From assembly GCA_963920635.1 (NCBI GenBank), contig OY987299.1:123939373-124003372 (forward strand): a DNA stretch of 64,000 nt. The letters are read 5' to 3'. Under the pieces are notes generated by a model. It did no database searches. It was not told where the DNA came from and saw nothing but the letters and a program-made list of their open reading frames with translations. The DNA is from Pseudeuparius sepicola. Lineage: Eukaryota > Arthropoda > Insecta > Coleoptera > Anthribidae. Below are positions 25,301 to 40,500 of the stretch, piece by piece; within the stretch, counting starts at the first letter, position 1, and the number at the start of each line of letters is the position of its first letter. The position numbers were made by a program, and so were the translations under genes.

Positions 25301-28300
25301 CTTTCCACCCCCAAGACCGAAAAACTTTAAAAAATCGGGAAAACCGCCGTTTTCACTTGCATGACTTTTCTTTTCAGGGAAATTAGTTTAAGGCCACCTA
25401 TTCTAACTATCCACGAAGAATCAGAATTTGCGAACCTCGTCTTCACATCTTTCCACCCCCAAGACCGAAAAACGTAAAAAAATCGGGGAAACCGCCGTTT
25501 TCACTTGCATGACTTTTCTTTTCACGGAAATTAGTTTAAGGCCACCTATTCTAACTATCCACGAAGAATCAGAATTTGCGAACCTCGTCTTCACCCCTTT
25601 CCACCCTCAAGACCGAAAAACTTTAAAAAATCGGGAAAACCGCCGTTTTCACTTGCATGACTTTTATTTTCACGGAAATTAGTTTAAGGCCACCTATTCT
25701 AACTATCCACAAAGAATCAGAATTTGCGAACCTCGTCTTCACCCCTTTCCACCCCCAAGACCGAAAAACTTTAAAAAATCGGGAAAACCGCCGTTTTCAC
25801 TTGCATGACTTTTCTTTTCAGGGAAATTAGTTTAAGGCCACCTATTCTAACTATCCACGAAGAATCAGAATTTGCGAACCTCGTCTTCACCCCTTTCCAC
25901 CCCCAAGACCGAAAAACGTAAAAAAATCGGGAAAACGGCCGTTTTCACTTGCATGACTTTTATTTTCACGGAAATTAGTTTAAGGCCACCTATTCTAACT
26001 ATCCACAAAGAATCAGAATTTGCGAACCTCGTCTTCACCCCTTTCCACCCCCAAGACCGAAAAACGTAAAAAAATCGGGGAAACCGCCGTTTTCACTTGC
26101 ATGACTTTTCTTTTCACGGAAATTAGTTTAAGGCCACCTATTCTAACTATCCACAAAGAATCAGAATTTGCGAACCTCGTCTTCACCCCTTTCCACCCCC
26201 AAGACCGAAAAACCTAAAAAAATCGGGAAAACGGCCGTTTTCACTTGCATGACTTTTATTTTCACGGAAATTAGTTTAAGGCCACCTATTCTAACTATCC
26301 ACAAAGAATCAGAATTTGCGAACCTCGTCTTCACCCCTTTCCACCCCCAAGACCGAAAAACTTTAAAAAATCGGGAAAACCGCCGTTTTCACTTGCATGA
26401 CTTTTCTTTTCAGGGAAATTAGTTTAAGGCCACCTATTCTAACTATCCACGAAGAATCAGAATTTGCGAACCTCGTCTTCACCCCTTTCCACCCCCAAGA
26501 CCGAAAAACGTAAAAAAATCGGGAAAACGGCCGTTTTCACTTGCATGACTTTTATTTTCACGGAAATTAGTTTAAGGCCACCTATTCTAACTATCCACAA
26601 AGAATCAGAATTTGCGAACCTCGTCTTCACCCCTTTCCACCCCCAAGACCGAAAAACGTAAAAAAATCGGGGAAACCGCCGTTTTCACTTGCATGACTTT
26701 TCTTTTCACGGAAATTAGTTTAAGGCCACCTATTCTAACTATCCACAAAGAATCAGAATTTGCGAACCTCGTCTTCACCCCTTTCCACCCCCAAGACCGA
26801 AAAACTTAAAAAAATCGGGAAAACCGCCGTTTTCACTTGCATGACTTTTCTTTTCACGGAAATTAGTTTAAGGCCACCTATTCTAACTATCCACAAAGAA
26901 TCAGAATTTGCGAACCTCGTCTTCACCCCTTTCCACCCCCAAGACCGAAAAACCTAAAAAAATCGGGAAAACGGCCGTTTTCACTTGCATGACTTTTATT
27001 TTCACGGAAATTAGTTTAAGGCCACCTATTCTAACTATCCACAAAGAATCAGAATTTGCGAACCTCGTCTTCACCCCTTTCCACCCCCAAGACAGAAAAC
27101 CTAAAAAAATCGGGAAAACGGCCGTTTTCACTTGCATGACTTTTATTTTCACGGAAATTAGTTTAAGGCCACCTATTCTAACTATCCACAAAGAATCAGA
27201 ATTTGCGAACCTCGTCTTCACCCCTTTCCACCCCCAAGACCGAAAAACTTTAAAAAATCGGGAAAACCGCCGTTTTCACTTGCATGACTTTTCTTTTCAG
27301 GGAAATTAGTTTAAGGCCACCTATTCTAACTATCCACGAAGAATCAGAATTTGCGAACCTCGTCTTCACATCTTTCCACCCCCAAGACCGAAAAACGTAA
27401 AAAAATCGGGGAAACCGCCGTTTTCACTTGCATGACTTTTCTTTTCACGGAAATTAGTTTAAGGCCACCTATTCTAACTATCCACGAAGAATCAGAATTT
27501 GCGAACCTCGTCTTCACCCCTTTCCACCCTCAAGACCGAAAAACTTTAAAAAATCGGGAAAACCGCCGTTTTCACTTGCATGACTTTTATTTTCACGGAA
27601 ATTAGTTTAAGGCCACCTATTCTAACTATCCACAAAGAATCAGAATTTGCGAACCTCGTCTTCACCCCTTTCCACCCCCAAGACCGAAAAACTTTAAAAA
27701 ATCGGGAAAACCGCCGTTTTCACTTGCATGACTTTTCTTTTTAGGGAAATTAGTTTATGGCCATCTATTCTAACTATCCACGAAGAATCAGAATTTGCGA
27801 ACCTCGTCTTCACCCCTTTCCACCCCCAAGACCGAAAAACTTTAAAAAATCGGGAAAACCGCCGTTTTCACTTGCATGACTTTTCTTTTCAGGGAAATTA
27901 GTTTAAGGCCACCTATTCTAACTATCCACGAAGAATCAGAATTTGCGAACCTCGTCTTCACCCCTTTCCACCCCCAAGACCGAAAAACTTTAAAAAATCG
28001 GGAAAACCGCCGTTTTCACTTGCATGACTTTTCTTTTCAGGGAAATTAGTTTAAGGCCACCTATTCTAACTATCCACGAAGAATCAGAATTTGCGAACCT
28101 CGTCTTCACATCTTTCCACCCCCAAGACCGAAAAACGTAAAAAAATCGGGGAAACCGCCGTTTTCACTTGCATGACTTTTCTTTTCACGGAAATTAGTTT
28201 AAGGCCACCTATTCTAACTATCCACGAAGAATCAGAATTTGCGAACCTCATCTTCACCCCTTTCCACCCCCAAGACCGAAAAACTTTAAAAAATCGGGAA

Positions 28301-31300
28301 AACCGCCGTTTTCACTTGCATGACTTTTATTTTCACGGAAATTAGTTTAAGGCCACCTATTCTAACTATCCACGAAGAATCAGAATTTGCGAACCTCGTC
28401 TTCACCCCTTTCCACCCCCAAGACCGAAAAACTTTAAAAAATCGGGAAAACCGCCGTTTTCACTTGCATGACTTTTCTTTTCAGGGAAATTAGTTTAAGG
28501 CCACCTATTCTAACTATCCACGAAGAATCAGAATTTGCGAACCTCGTCTTCACATCTTTCCACCCCCAAGACCGAAAAACGTAAAAAAATCGGGGAAACC
28601 GCCGTTTTCACTTGCATGACTTTTCTTTTCACGGAAATTAGTTTAAGGCCACCTATTCTAACTATCCACGAAGAATCAGAATTTGCGAACCTCGTCTTCA
28701 CCCCTTTCCACCCTCAAGACCGAAAAACGTAAAAAAATCGGGGAAACCGCCGTTTTCACTTGCATGACTTTTCTTTTCACGGAAATTAGTTTAAGGCCAC
28801 CTATTCTAACTATCCACAAATAATCAGAATTTGCGAACCTCGTCTTCACCCCTTTCCACCCCAAGACCGAAAAACGTAAAAAAATCGGGGAAACCGCCGT
28901 TTTCACTTGCATGACTTTTCTTTTCACGGAAATTAGTTTAAGGCCACCTATTCTAACTATCCACGAAGAATCAGAATTTGCGAACCTCGTCTTCACCCCT
29001 TTCCACCCCCAAGACCGAAAAACGTAAAAAATTCGGGGAAACCGCCGTTTTCACTTGCATGACTTTTCTTTTCACGGAAATTAGTTTAAGGCCACCTATT
29101 CTAACTATCCACAAAGAATCAGAATTTGCGAACCTCGTCTTCACCCCTTTCCACTCCCAAGACCGAAAAACTTAAAAAAATCGGGAAAACGGCCGTTTTC
29201 ACTTGCATGACTTTTATTTTCACGGAAATTAGTTTAAGGCCACCTATTCTAACTATCCACAAAGAATCAGAATTTGCGAACCTCGTCTTCACCCCTTTCC
29301 ACCCCCAAGACCGAAAAACTTTAAAAAATCGGGAAAACCGCCGTTTTCACTTGCATGACTTTTCTTTTCACGGAAATTAGTTTAAGGCCACCTATTCTAA
29401 CTATCCACAAAGAATCAGAATTTGCGAACCTCGTCTTCACCCCTTTCCACCCCCAAGACCGAAAAACTTAAAAAAATCGGGAAAACCGCCGTTTTCACTT
29501 GCATGACTTTTCTTTTCACGGAAATTAGTTTAAGGCCACCTATTCTAACTATCCACAAAGAATCAGAATTTGCGAACCTCGTCTTCACCCCTTTCCACCC
29601 CCAAGACCGAAAAACCTAAAAAAATCGGGAAAACGGCCGTTTTCACTTGCATGACTTTTATTTTCACGGAAATTAGTTTAAGGCCACCTATTCTAACTAT
29701 CCACAAAGAATCAGAATTTGCGAACCTCGTCTTCACCCCTTTCCACCCCCAAGACCGAAAAACTTTAAAAAATCGGGAAAACCGCCGTTTTCACTTGCAT
29801 GACTTTTCTTTTCAGGGAAATTAGTTTAAGGCCACCTATTCTAACTATCCACGAAGAATCAGAATTTGCGAACCTCGTCTTCACCCCTTTCCACCCCCAA
29901 GACCGAAAAACGTAAAAAAATCGGGAAAACGGCCGTTTTCACTTGCATGACTTTTATTTTCACGGAAATTAGTTTAAGGCCACCTATTCTAACTATCCAC
30001 AAATAATCAGAATTTGCGAACCTCGTCTTCACCCCTTTCCACCCCCAAGACCGAAAAACGTAAAAAAATCGGGGAAACCGCCCTTTTCACTTGCATGACT
30101 TTTCTTTTCACGGAAATTAGTTTAAGGCCACCTATTCTAACTATCCACGAAGAATCAGAATTTGCGAACCTCGTCTTCACCCCTTTCCACCCTCAAGACC
30201 GAAAAACGTAAAAAAATCGGGGAAACCGCCGTTTTCACTTGCATGACTTTTCTTTTCACGGAAATTAGTTTAAGGCCACCTATTCAAACTATCCACAAAT
30301 AATCAGAATTTGCGAACCTCGTCTTCACCCCTTTCAACCCCCAAGACCGAAAAACGTAAAAAAATCGGGGAAACCGCCGTTTTCACTTGCATGACTTTTC
30401 TTTTCACGGAAATTAGTTTAAGGCCACCTATTCTAACTATCCACAAAGAATCAGAATTTGCGAACCTCGTCTTCACCCCTTTCCACCCCCAAGACCGAAA
30501 AACTTAAAAAAATCGGGAAAACCGCCGTTTTCACTTGCATGACTTTTCTTTTCACGGAAATTAGTTTAAGGCCACCTATTCTAACTATCCACAAAGAATC
30601 AGAATTTGCGAACCTCGTCTTCACCCCTTTCCACCCCCAAGACCGAAAAACCTAAAAAAATCGGGAAAACGGCCGTTTTCACTTGCATGACTTTTATTTT
30701 CACGGAAATTAGTTTAAGGCCACCTATTCTAACTATCCACAAAGAATCAGAATTTGCGAACCTCGTCTTCACCCCTTTCCACCCCCAAGACCGAAAAACT
30801 TTAAAAAATCGGGAAAACCGCCGTTTTCACTTGCATGACTTTTCTTTTCACGGAAATTAGTTTAAGGCCACCTATTCTAACTATCCACAAAGAATCAGAA
30901 TTTGCGAACCTCGTCTTCACCCCTTTCCACCCCCAAGACCGAAAAACCTAAAAAAATCGGGAAAACGGCCGTTTTCACTTGCATGACTTTTATTTTCACG
31001 GAAATTAGTTTAAGGCCACCTATTCTAACTATCCACAAAGAATCAGAATTCGCGAACCTCGTCTTCACCCCTTTCCACCCCCAAGACCGAAAAACTTTAA
31101 AAAATCGGGAAAACCGCCGTTTTCACTTGCATGACTTTTCTTTTCACGGAAATTAGTTTAAGGCCACCTATTCTAACTATCCACAAAGAATCAGAATTTG
31201 CGAACCTCGTCTTCACCCCTTTCCACCCCCAAGGCCGAAAAACCTAAAAAAATCGGGAAAACGGCCGTTTTCACTTGCATGACTTTTATTTTCACGGAAA

Positions 31301-34300
31301 ATAGTTTAAGGCCACCTATTCTAACTATCCACAAAGAATCAGAATTTGCGAACCTCGTCTTCACCCCTTTCCACCCCCAAGACCGAAAAACTTTAAAAAA
31401 TCGGGAAAACCGCCGTTTTCACTTGCATGACTTTTCTTTTCACGGAAATTAGTTTAAGGCCACCTATTCTAACTATCCACAAAGAATCAGAATTTGCGAA
31501 CCTCGTCTTCACCCCTTTCCACCCCCAAGACCGAAAAACGTAAAAAAATCGGGAAAACGGCCGTTTTCACTTGCATGACTTTTATTTTCACGGAAATTAG
31601 TTTAAGGCCACCTATTCTAACTATCCACAAATAATCAGAATTTGCGAACCTCGTCTTCACCCCTTTCCACCCCCAAGACCGAAAAACGTAAAAAAATCGG
31701 GGAAACCGCCGTTTTCACTTGCATGACTTTTCTTTTCACGGAAATTAGTTTAAGGCCACCTATTCTAACTATCCACGAAGAATCAGAATTTGCGAACCTC
31801 GTCTTCACCCCTTTCCACCCCCAAGACCGAAAAACGTAAAAAAATCGGGGAAACCGCCGTTTTCACTTGCATGACTTTTCTTTTCACGGAAATTAGTTTA
31901 AGGCCACCTATTCTAACTATCCACAAAGAATCAGAATTTGCGAACCTCGTCTTCACCCCTTTCCACCCCCAAGACCGAAAAACCTAAAAAAATCGGGAAA
32001 ACGGCCGTTTTCACTTGCATGACTTTTATTTTCACGGAAATTAGTTTAAGGCCACCTATTCTAACTATCCACGAAGAATCAGAATTTGCGAACCTCGTCT
32101 TCACCCCTTTCCACCCTCAAGACCGAAAAACGTAAAAAAATCGGGGAAACCGCCGTTTTCACTTGCATGACTTTTCTTTTCACGGAAATTAGTTTAAGGC
32201 CACCTATTCTAACTATCCACAAATAATCAGAATTTGCGAACCTCGTCTTCACCCCTTTCCACCCCCAAGACCGAAAAACGTAAAAAAATCGGGGAAACCG
32301 CCGTTTTCACTTGCATGACTTTTCTTTTCACGGAAATTAGTTTAAGGCCACCTATTCTAACTATCCACAAATAATCAGAATTTGCGAACCTCGTCTTCAC
32401 CCCTTTCCACCCCAAGACCGAAAAACGTAAAAAAATCGGGGAAACCGCCGTTTTCACTTGCATGACTTTTCTTTTCACGGAAATTAGTTTAAGGCCACCT
32501 ATTCTAACTATCCACGAAGAATCAGAATTTGCGAACCTCGTCTTCACCCCTTTCCACCCCCAAGACCGAAAAACGTAAAAAAATCGGGGAAACCGCCGTT
32601 TTCACTTGCATGACTTTTCTTTTCACGGAAATTAGTTTAAGGCCACCTATTCTAACTATCCACAAAGAATCAGAATTTGCGAACCTCGTCTTCACCCCTT
32701 TCCACCCCCAAGACCGAAAAACCTAAAAAAATCGGGAAAACGGCCGTTTTCACTTGCATGACTTTTATTTTCACGGAAATTAGTTTAAGGCCACCTATTC
32801 TAACTATCCACAAAGAATCAGAATTTGCGAACCTCGTCTTCACCCCTTTCCACCCCCAAGACCGAAAAATTTTAAAAAATCGGGAAAACCGCCGTTTTCA
32901 CTTGCATGACTTTTCTTTTCAGGGAAATTAGTTTAAGGCCACCTATTCTAACTATCCACGAAGAATCAGAATTTGCGAACCTCGTCTTCACCCCTTTCCA
33001 CCCCCAAGACCGAAAAACGTAAAAAAATCAGGGAAACCGCCGTTTTCACTTGCATGACTTTTCTTTTCACGGAAATTAGTTCAAGGCCACCTATTCTAAC
33101 TATCCACGAAGAATCAGAATTTGCGAACCTCGTCTTCACCCCTTTCCACCCTCAAGACCGAAAAACGTAAAAAAATCGGGGAAACCGCCGTTTTCACTTG
33201 CATGACTTTTCTTTTCACGGAAATTAGTTTAAGGCCACCTATTCTAACTATCCACAAATAATCAGAATTTGCGAACCTCGTCTTCACCCCTTTCCACCCC
33301 CAAGACCGAAAAACGTAAAAAAATCGGGGAAACCGCCGTTTTCACTTGCATGACTTTTCTTTTCACGGAAATTAGTTTAAGGCCACCTATTCTAACTATC
33401 CACGAAGAATCAGAATTTGCGAACCTCGTCTTCACCCCTTTCCACCCCCAAGACCGAAAAACGTAAAAAAATCGGGGAAACCGCCGTTTTCACTTGCATG
33501 ACTTTTCTTTTCACGGAAATTAGTTTAAGGCCACCTATTCTAACTATCCACAAAGAATCAGAATTTGCGAACCTCGTCTTCACTCCTTTCCACCCCCAAG
33601 ACCGAAAAACTTAAAAAAATCGGGAAAACCGCCGTTTTCACTTGCATGACTTTTCTTTTCACGGAAATTAGTTTAAGGCCACCTATTCTAACTATCCACA
33701 AAGAATCAGAATTTGCGAACCTCGTCTTCACCCCTTTCCACCCCAAGACCGAAAAACTTAAAAAAATCGGGAAAACCGCCGTTTTCACTTGCATGACTTT
33801 TCTTGTCACGGAAATTAGTTTAAGGCCACCTATTCTAACTATCCACAAAGAATCAGAATTTGCGAACCTCGTCTTCACCCCTTTCCACCCCCAAGACCGA
33901 AAACCCTAAAAAAATCGGGAAAACGGCCGTTTTCACTTGCATGACTTTTATTTTCACGGAAATTAGTTTAAGGCCACCTATTCTAACTATCCACAAAGAA
34001 TCAGAATTTGCGAACCTCGTCTTCACCCCTTTCCACCCCCAAGACCGAAAAACTTTAAAAAATCGGGAAAACCGCCGTTTTCACTTGCATGACTTTTCTT
34101 TTCAGGGAAATTAGTTTAAGGCCACCTATTCTAACTATCCACGAAGAATCAGAATTTGCGAACCTCGTCTTCACCCCTTTCCACCCCCAAGACCGAAAAA
34201 CGTAAAAAAATCGGGAAAACGGCCGTTTTCACTTGCATGACTTTTATTTTCACGGAAATTAGTTTAAGGCCACCTATTCTAACTATCCACAAATAATCAG

Positions 34301-37300
34301 AATTTGCGAACCTCGTCTTCACCCCTTTCCAACCCCAAGACCGAAAAACTTTAAAAAATCGGGAAAACCGCCGTTTTCACTTGCATGACTTTTCTTTTCA
34401 CGGAAATTAGTTTAAGGCCACCTATTCTAACTATCCACAAAGAATCAGAATTTGCGAACCTCGTCTTCACCCCTTTCCACCCCCAAGACCGAAAAACTTT
34501 AAAAAATCGGGAAAACCGCCGTTTTCACTTGCATGACTTTTCTTTTCAGGGAAATTAGTTTAAGGCCACCTATTCTAACTATCCACGAAGAATCAGAATT
34601 TGCGAACCTCGTCTTCACATCTTTCCACCCCCAAGACCGAAAAACGTAAAAAAATCGGGGAAACCGCCGTTTTCACTTGCATGACTTTTCTTTTCACGGA
34701 AATTAGTTTAAGGCCACCTATTCTAACTATCCACGAAGAATCAGAATTTGCGAACCTCGTCTTCACCCCTTTCCACCCTCAAGACCGAAAAACTTTAAAA
34801 AATCGGGAAAACCGCCGTTTTCACTTGCATGACTTTTATTTTCACGGAAATTAGTTTAAGGCCACCTATTCTAACTATCCACAAAGAATCAGAATTTGCG
34901 AACCTCGTCTTCACCCCTTTCCACCCCCAAGACTGAAAAACTTTAAAAAATCGGGAAAACCGCCGTTTTCACTTGCATGACTTTTCTTTTCAGGGAAATT
35001 AGTTTATGGCCATCTATTCTAACTATCCACGAAGAATCAGAATTTGCGAACCTCGTCTTCACCCCTTTCCACACCCAAGACCGAAAAACTTTAAAAAATC
35101 GGGAAAACCGCCGTTTTCACTTGCATGACTTTTCTTTTCAGGGAAATTAGTTTAAGGCCACCTATTCTAACTATCCACGAAGAATCAGAATTTGCGAACC
35201 TCGTCTTCACCCCTTTCCACCCCCAAGACCGAAAAACTTTAAAAAATCGGGAAAACCGCCGTTTTCACTTGCATGACTTTTCTTTTCAGGGAAATTAGTT
35301 TAAGGCCACCTATTCTAACTATCCACGAAGAATCAGAATTTGCGAACCTCGTCTTCACATCTTTCCACCCCCAAGACCGAAAAACGTAAAAAAATCGGGG
35401 AAACCGCCGTTTTCACTTGCATGACTTTTCTTTTCACGGAAATTAGTTTAAGGCCACCTATTCTAACTATCCACAAAGAATCAGAATTTGCGAACCTCGT
35501 CTTCACCCCTTTCCACACCCAAGACCGAAAAACTTAAAAAAATCGGGAAAACCGCCGTTTTCACTTGCATGACTTTTCTTTTCAGGGAAATTAGTTTAAG
35601 GCCACCTATTCTAACTATCCACGAAGAATCAGAATTTGCGAACCTCGTCTTCACCCCTTTCCACCCCCAAGACCGAAAAACTTTAAAAAATCGGGAAAAC
35701 CGCCGTTTTCACTTGCATGACTTTTCTTTTCAGGGAAATTAGTTTAAGGCCACCTATTCTAACTATCCACGAAGAATCAGAATTTGCGAACCTCGTCTTC
35801 ACATCTTTCCACCCCCAAGACCGAAAAACGTAAAAAAATCGGGGAAACCGCCGTTTTCACTTGCATGACTTTTCTTTTCACGGAAATTAGTTTAAGGCCA
35901 CCTATTCTAACTATCCACGAAGAATCAGAATTTGCGAACCTCATCTTCACCCCTTTCCACCCCCAAGACCGAAAAACTTTAAAAAATCGGGAAAACCGCC
36001 GTTTTCACTTGCATGACTTTTATTTTCACGGAAATTAGTTTAAGGCCACCTATTCTAACTATCCACAAAGAATCAGAATTTGCGAACCTCGTCTTCACCC
36101 CTTTCCACCCCCAAGACCGAAAAACTTTAAAAAATCGGGAAAACCGCCGTTTTCACTTGCATGACTTTTATTTTCACGGAAATTAGTTTAAGGCCACCTA
36201 TTCTAACTATCCACAAAGAATCAGAATTTGCGAACCTCGTCTTCACCCCTTTCCACCCCCAAGACCGAAAAACTTTAAAAAATCGGGAAAACCGCCGTTT
36301 TCACTTGCATGACTTTTCTTTTCAGGGAAATTAGTTTAAGGCCACCTATTCTAACTATCCACGAAGAATCAGAATTTGCGAACCTCGTCTTCACCCCTTT
36401 CCACCCCCAAGACCGAAAAACTTTAAAAAATCGGGAAAACCGCCGTTTTCACTTGCATGACTTTTCTTTTCAGGGAAATTAGTTTAAGGCCACCTATTCT
36501 AACTATCCACGAAGAATCAGAATTTGCGAACCTCGTCTTCACATCTTTCCACCCCCAAGACCGAAAAACGTAAAAAAATCGGGGAAACCGCCGTTTTCAC
36601 TTGCATGACTTTTCTTTTCACGGAAATTAGTTTAAGGCCACCTATTCTAACTATCCACGAAGAATCAGAATTTGCGAACCTCGTCTTCACCCCTTTCCAC
36701 CCTCAAGACCGAAAAACGTAAAAAAATCGGGGAAACCGCCGTTTTCACTTGCATGACTTTTCTTTTCACGGAAATTAGTTTAAGGCCACCTATTCTAACT
36801 ATCCACAAATAATCAGAATTTGCGAACCTCGTCTTCACCCCTTTCCACCCCAAGACCGAAAAACGTAAAAAAATCGGGGAAACCGCCGTTTTCACTTGCA
36901 TGACTTTTCTTTTCACGGAAATTAGTTTAAGGCCACCTATTCTAACTATCCACGAAGAATCAGAATTTGCGAACCTCGTCTTCACCCCTTTCCACCCCCA
37001 AGACCGAAAAACGTAAAAAAATCGGGGAAACCGCCGTTTTCACTTGCATGACTTTTCTTTTCACGGAAATTAGTTTAAGGCCACCTATTCTAACTATCCA
37101 CAAAGAATCAGAATTTGCGAACCTCGTCTTCACCCCTTTCCACTCCCAAGACCGAAAAACTTAAAAAAATCGGGAAAACGGCCGTTTTCACTTGCATGAC
37201 TTTTATTTTCACGGAAATTAGTTTAAGGCCACCTATTCTAACTATCCACAAAGAATCAGAATTTGCGAACCTCGTCTTCACCCCTTTCCACCCCCAAGAC

Positions 37301-37595
37301 CGAAAAACTTTAAAAAATCGGGAAAACCGCCGTTTTCACTTGCATGACTTTTCTTTTCACGGAAATTAGTTTAAGGCCACCTATTCTAACTATCCACAAA
37401 GAATCAGAATTTGCGAACCTCGTCTTCACCCCTTTCCACCCCCAAGACCGAAAAACTTAAAAAAATCGGGAAAACCGCCGTTTTCACTTGCATGACTTTT
37501 CTTTTCACGGAAATTAGTTTAAGGCCACCTATTCTAACTATCCACAAAGAATCAGAATTTGCGAACCTCGTCTTCACCCCTTTCCACCCCCAAGA
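22372..37595 (+). repeat. 20.8-kb superduplication, copy 2 (contracted)
   Basis: The order of markers from 1,510 to 19,990 is repeated here with offsets of 20,862, then 20,714, then 20,713, and finally 17,605 bp. The first step is loss of one monomer near 25,72x-25,86x. The second is a one-base C deletion at 33,741. The last step removes 3,108 bp (three 7-mers) at the single AACCCTAAA monomer at 33,904. Copy-2-only changes include AATCAGGG at about 33,029 and CACTCCTTT at about 33,584. Confidence 0.88.
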
Positions 37596-40500
37596 CCGAA
37601 AAACCTAAAAAAATCGGGAAAACGGCCGTTTTCACTTGCATGACTTTTATTTTCACGGAAATTAGTTTAAGGCCACCTATTCTAACTATCCACAAAGAAT
37701 CAAAATTTGCGAACCTCGTCTTCACCCCTTTCCACCCCCAAGACCGAAAAACTTTAAAAAATCGGGAAAACCGCCGTTTTCACTTGCATGACTTTTCTTT
37801 TCAGGGAAATTAGTTTAAGGCCACCTATTCTAACTATCCACGAAGAATCAGAATTTGCGAACCTCGTCTTCACCCCTTTCCACCCCCAAGACCGAAAAAC
37901 GTAAAAAAATCGGGAAAACGGCCGTTTTCACTTGCATGACTTTTATTTTCACGGAAATTAGTTTAAGGCCACCTATTCTAACTATCCACAAATAATCAGA
38001 ATTTGCGAACCTCGTCTTCACCCCTTTCCACCCCCAAGACCGAAAAACGTAAAAAAATCGGGGAAACCGCCCTTTTCACTTGCATGACTTTTCTTTTCAC
38101 GGAAATTAGTTTAAGGCCACCTATTCTAACTATCCACGAAGAATCAGAATTTGCGAACCTCGTCTTCACCCCTTTCCACCCTCAAGACCGAAAAACGTAA
38201 AAAAATCGGGGAAACCGCCGTTTTCACTTGCATGACTTTTCTTTTCACGGAAATTAGTTTAAGGCCACCTATTCTAACTATCCACAAATAATCAGAACTT
38301 GCGAACTTCGTCTTCACCCCTTTCAACCCCCAAGACCGAAAAACGTAAAAAAATCGGGGAAACCGCCGTTTTCACTTGCATGACTTTTCTTTTCACGGAA
38401 ATTAGTTTAAGGCCACCTATTCTAACTATCCACAAAGAATCAGAATTTGCGAACCTCGTCTTCACCCCTTTCCACCCCCAAGACCGAAAAACTTAAAAAA
38501 ATCGGGAAAACCGCCGTTTTCACTTGCATGACTTTTCTTTTCACGGAAATTAGTTTAAGGCCACCTATTCTAACTATCCACAAAGAATCAGAATTTGCGA
38601 ACCTCGTCTTCACCCCTTTCCACCCCCAAGACCGAAAAACGTAAAAAAATCGGGAAAACGGCCGTTTTCACTTGCATGACTTTTATTTTCACGGAAATTA
38701 GTTTAAGGCCACCTATTCTAACTATCCACAAATAATCAGAATTTGCGAACCTCGTCTTCACCCCTTTCCACCCCCAAGACCGAAAAACGTAAAAAAATCG
38801 GGGAAACCGCCGTTTTCACTTGCATGACTTTTCTTTTCACGGAAATTAGTTTAAGGCCACCTATTCTAACTATCCACGAAGAATCAGAATTTGCGAACCT
38901 CGTCTTCACCCCTTTCCACCCCCAAGACCGAAAAACGTAAAAAAATCGGGGAAACCGCCGTTTTCACTTGCATGACTTTTCTTTTCACGGAAATTAGTTT
39001 AAGGCCACCTATTCTAACTATCCACAAAGAATCAGAATTTGCGAACCTCGTCTTCACCCCTTTCCACCCCCAAGACCGAAAAACCTAAAAAAATCGGGAA
39101 AACGGCCGTTTTCACTTGCATGACTTTTATTTTCACGGAAATTAGTTTAAGGCCACCTATTCTAACTATCCACGAAGAATCAGAATTTGCGAACCTCGTC
39201 TTCACCCCTTTCCACCCTCAAGACCGAAAAACGTAAAAAAATCGGGGAAACCGCCGTTTTCACTTGCATGACTTTTCTTTTCACGGAAATTAGTTTAAGG
39301 CCACCTATTCTAACTATCCACAAATAATCAGAATTTGCGAACCTCGTCTTCACCCCTTTCCACCCCCAAGACCGAAAAACGTAAAAAAATCGGGGAAACC
39401 GCCGTTTTCACTTGCATGACTTTTCTTTTCACGGAAATTAGTTTAAGGCCACCTATTCTAACTATCCACAAATAATCAGAATTTGCGAACCTCGTCTTCA
39501 CCCCTTTCCACCCCAAGACCGAAAAACGTAAAAAAATCGGGGAAACCGCCGTTTTCACTTGCATGACTTTTCTTTTCACGGAAATTAGTTTAAGGCCACC
39601 TATTCTAACTATCCACGAAGAATCAGAATTTGCGAACCTCGTCTTCACCCCTTTCCACCCCCAAGACCGAAAAACGTAAAAAAATCGGGGAAACCGCCGT
39701 TTTCACTTGCATGACTTTTCTTTTCACGGAAATTAGTTTAAGGCCACCTATTCTAACTATCCACAAAGAATCAGAATTTGCGAACCTCGTCTTCACCCCT
39801 TTCCACCCCCAAGACCGAAAAACCTAAAAAAATCGGGAAAACGGCCGTTTTCACTTGCATGACTTTTATTTTCACGGAAATTAGTTTAAGGCCACCTATT
39901 CTAACTATCCACAAAGAATCAGAATTTGCGAACCTCGTCTTCACCCCTTTCCACCCCCAAGACCGAAAAATTTTAAAAAATCGGGAAAACCGCCGTTTTC
40001 ACTTGCATGACTTTTCTTTTCAGGGAAATTAGTTTAAGGCCACCTATTCTAACTATCCACGAAGAATCAGAATTTGCGAACCTCGTCTTCACCCCTTTCC
40101 ACCCCCAAGACCGAAAAACGTAAAAAAATCAGGGAAACCGCCGTTTTCACTTGCATGACTTTTCTTTTCACGGAAATTAGTTCAAGGCCACCTATTCTAA
40201 CTATCCACGAAGAATCAGAATTTGCGAACCTCGTCTTCACCCCTTTCCACCCTCAAGACCGAAAAACGTAAAAAAATCGGGGAAACCGCCGTTTTCACTT
40301 GCATGACTTTTCTTTTCACGGAAATTAGTTTAAGGCCACCTATTCTAACTATCCACAAATAATCAGAATTTGCGAACCTCGTCTTCACCCCTTTCCACCC
40401 CCAAGACCGAAAAACGTAAAAAAATCGGGGAAACCGCCGTTTTCACTTGCATGACTTTTCTTTTCACGGAAATTAGTTTAAGGCCACCTATTCTAACTAT

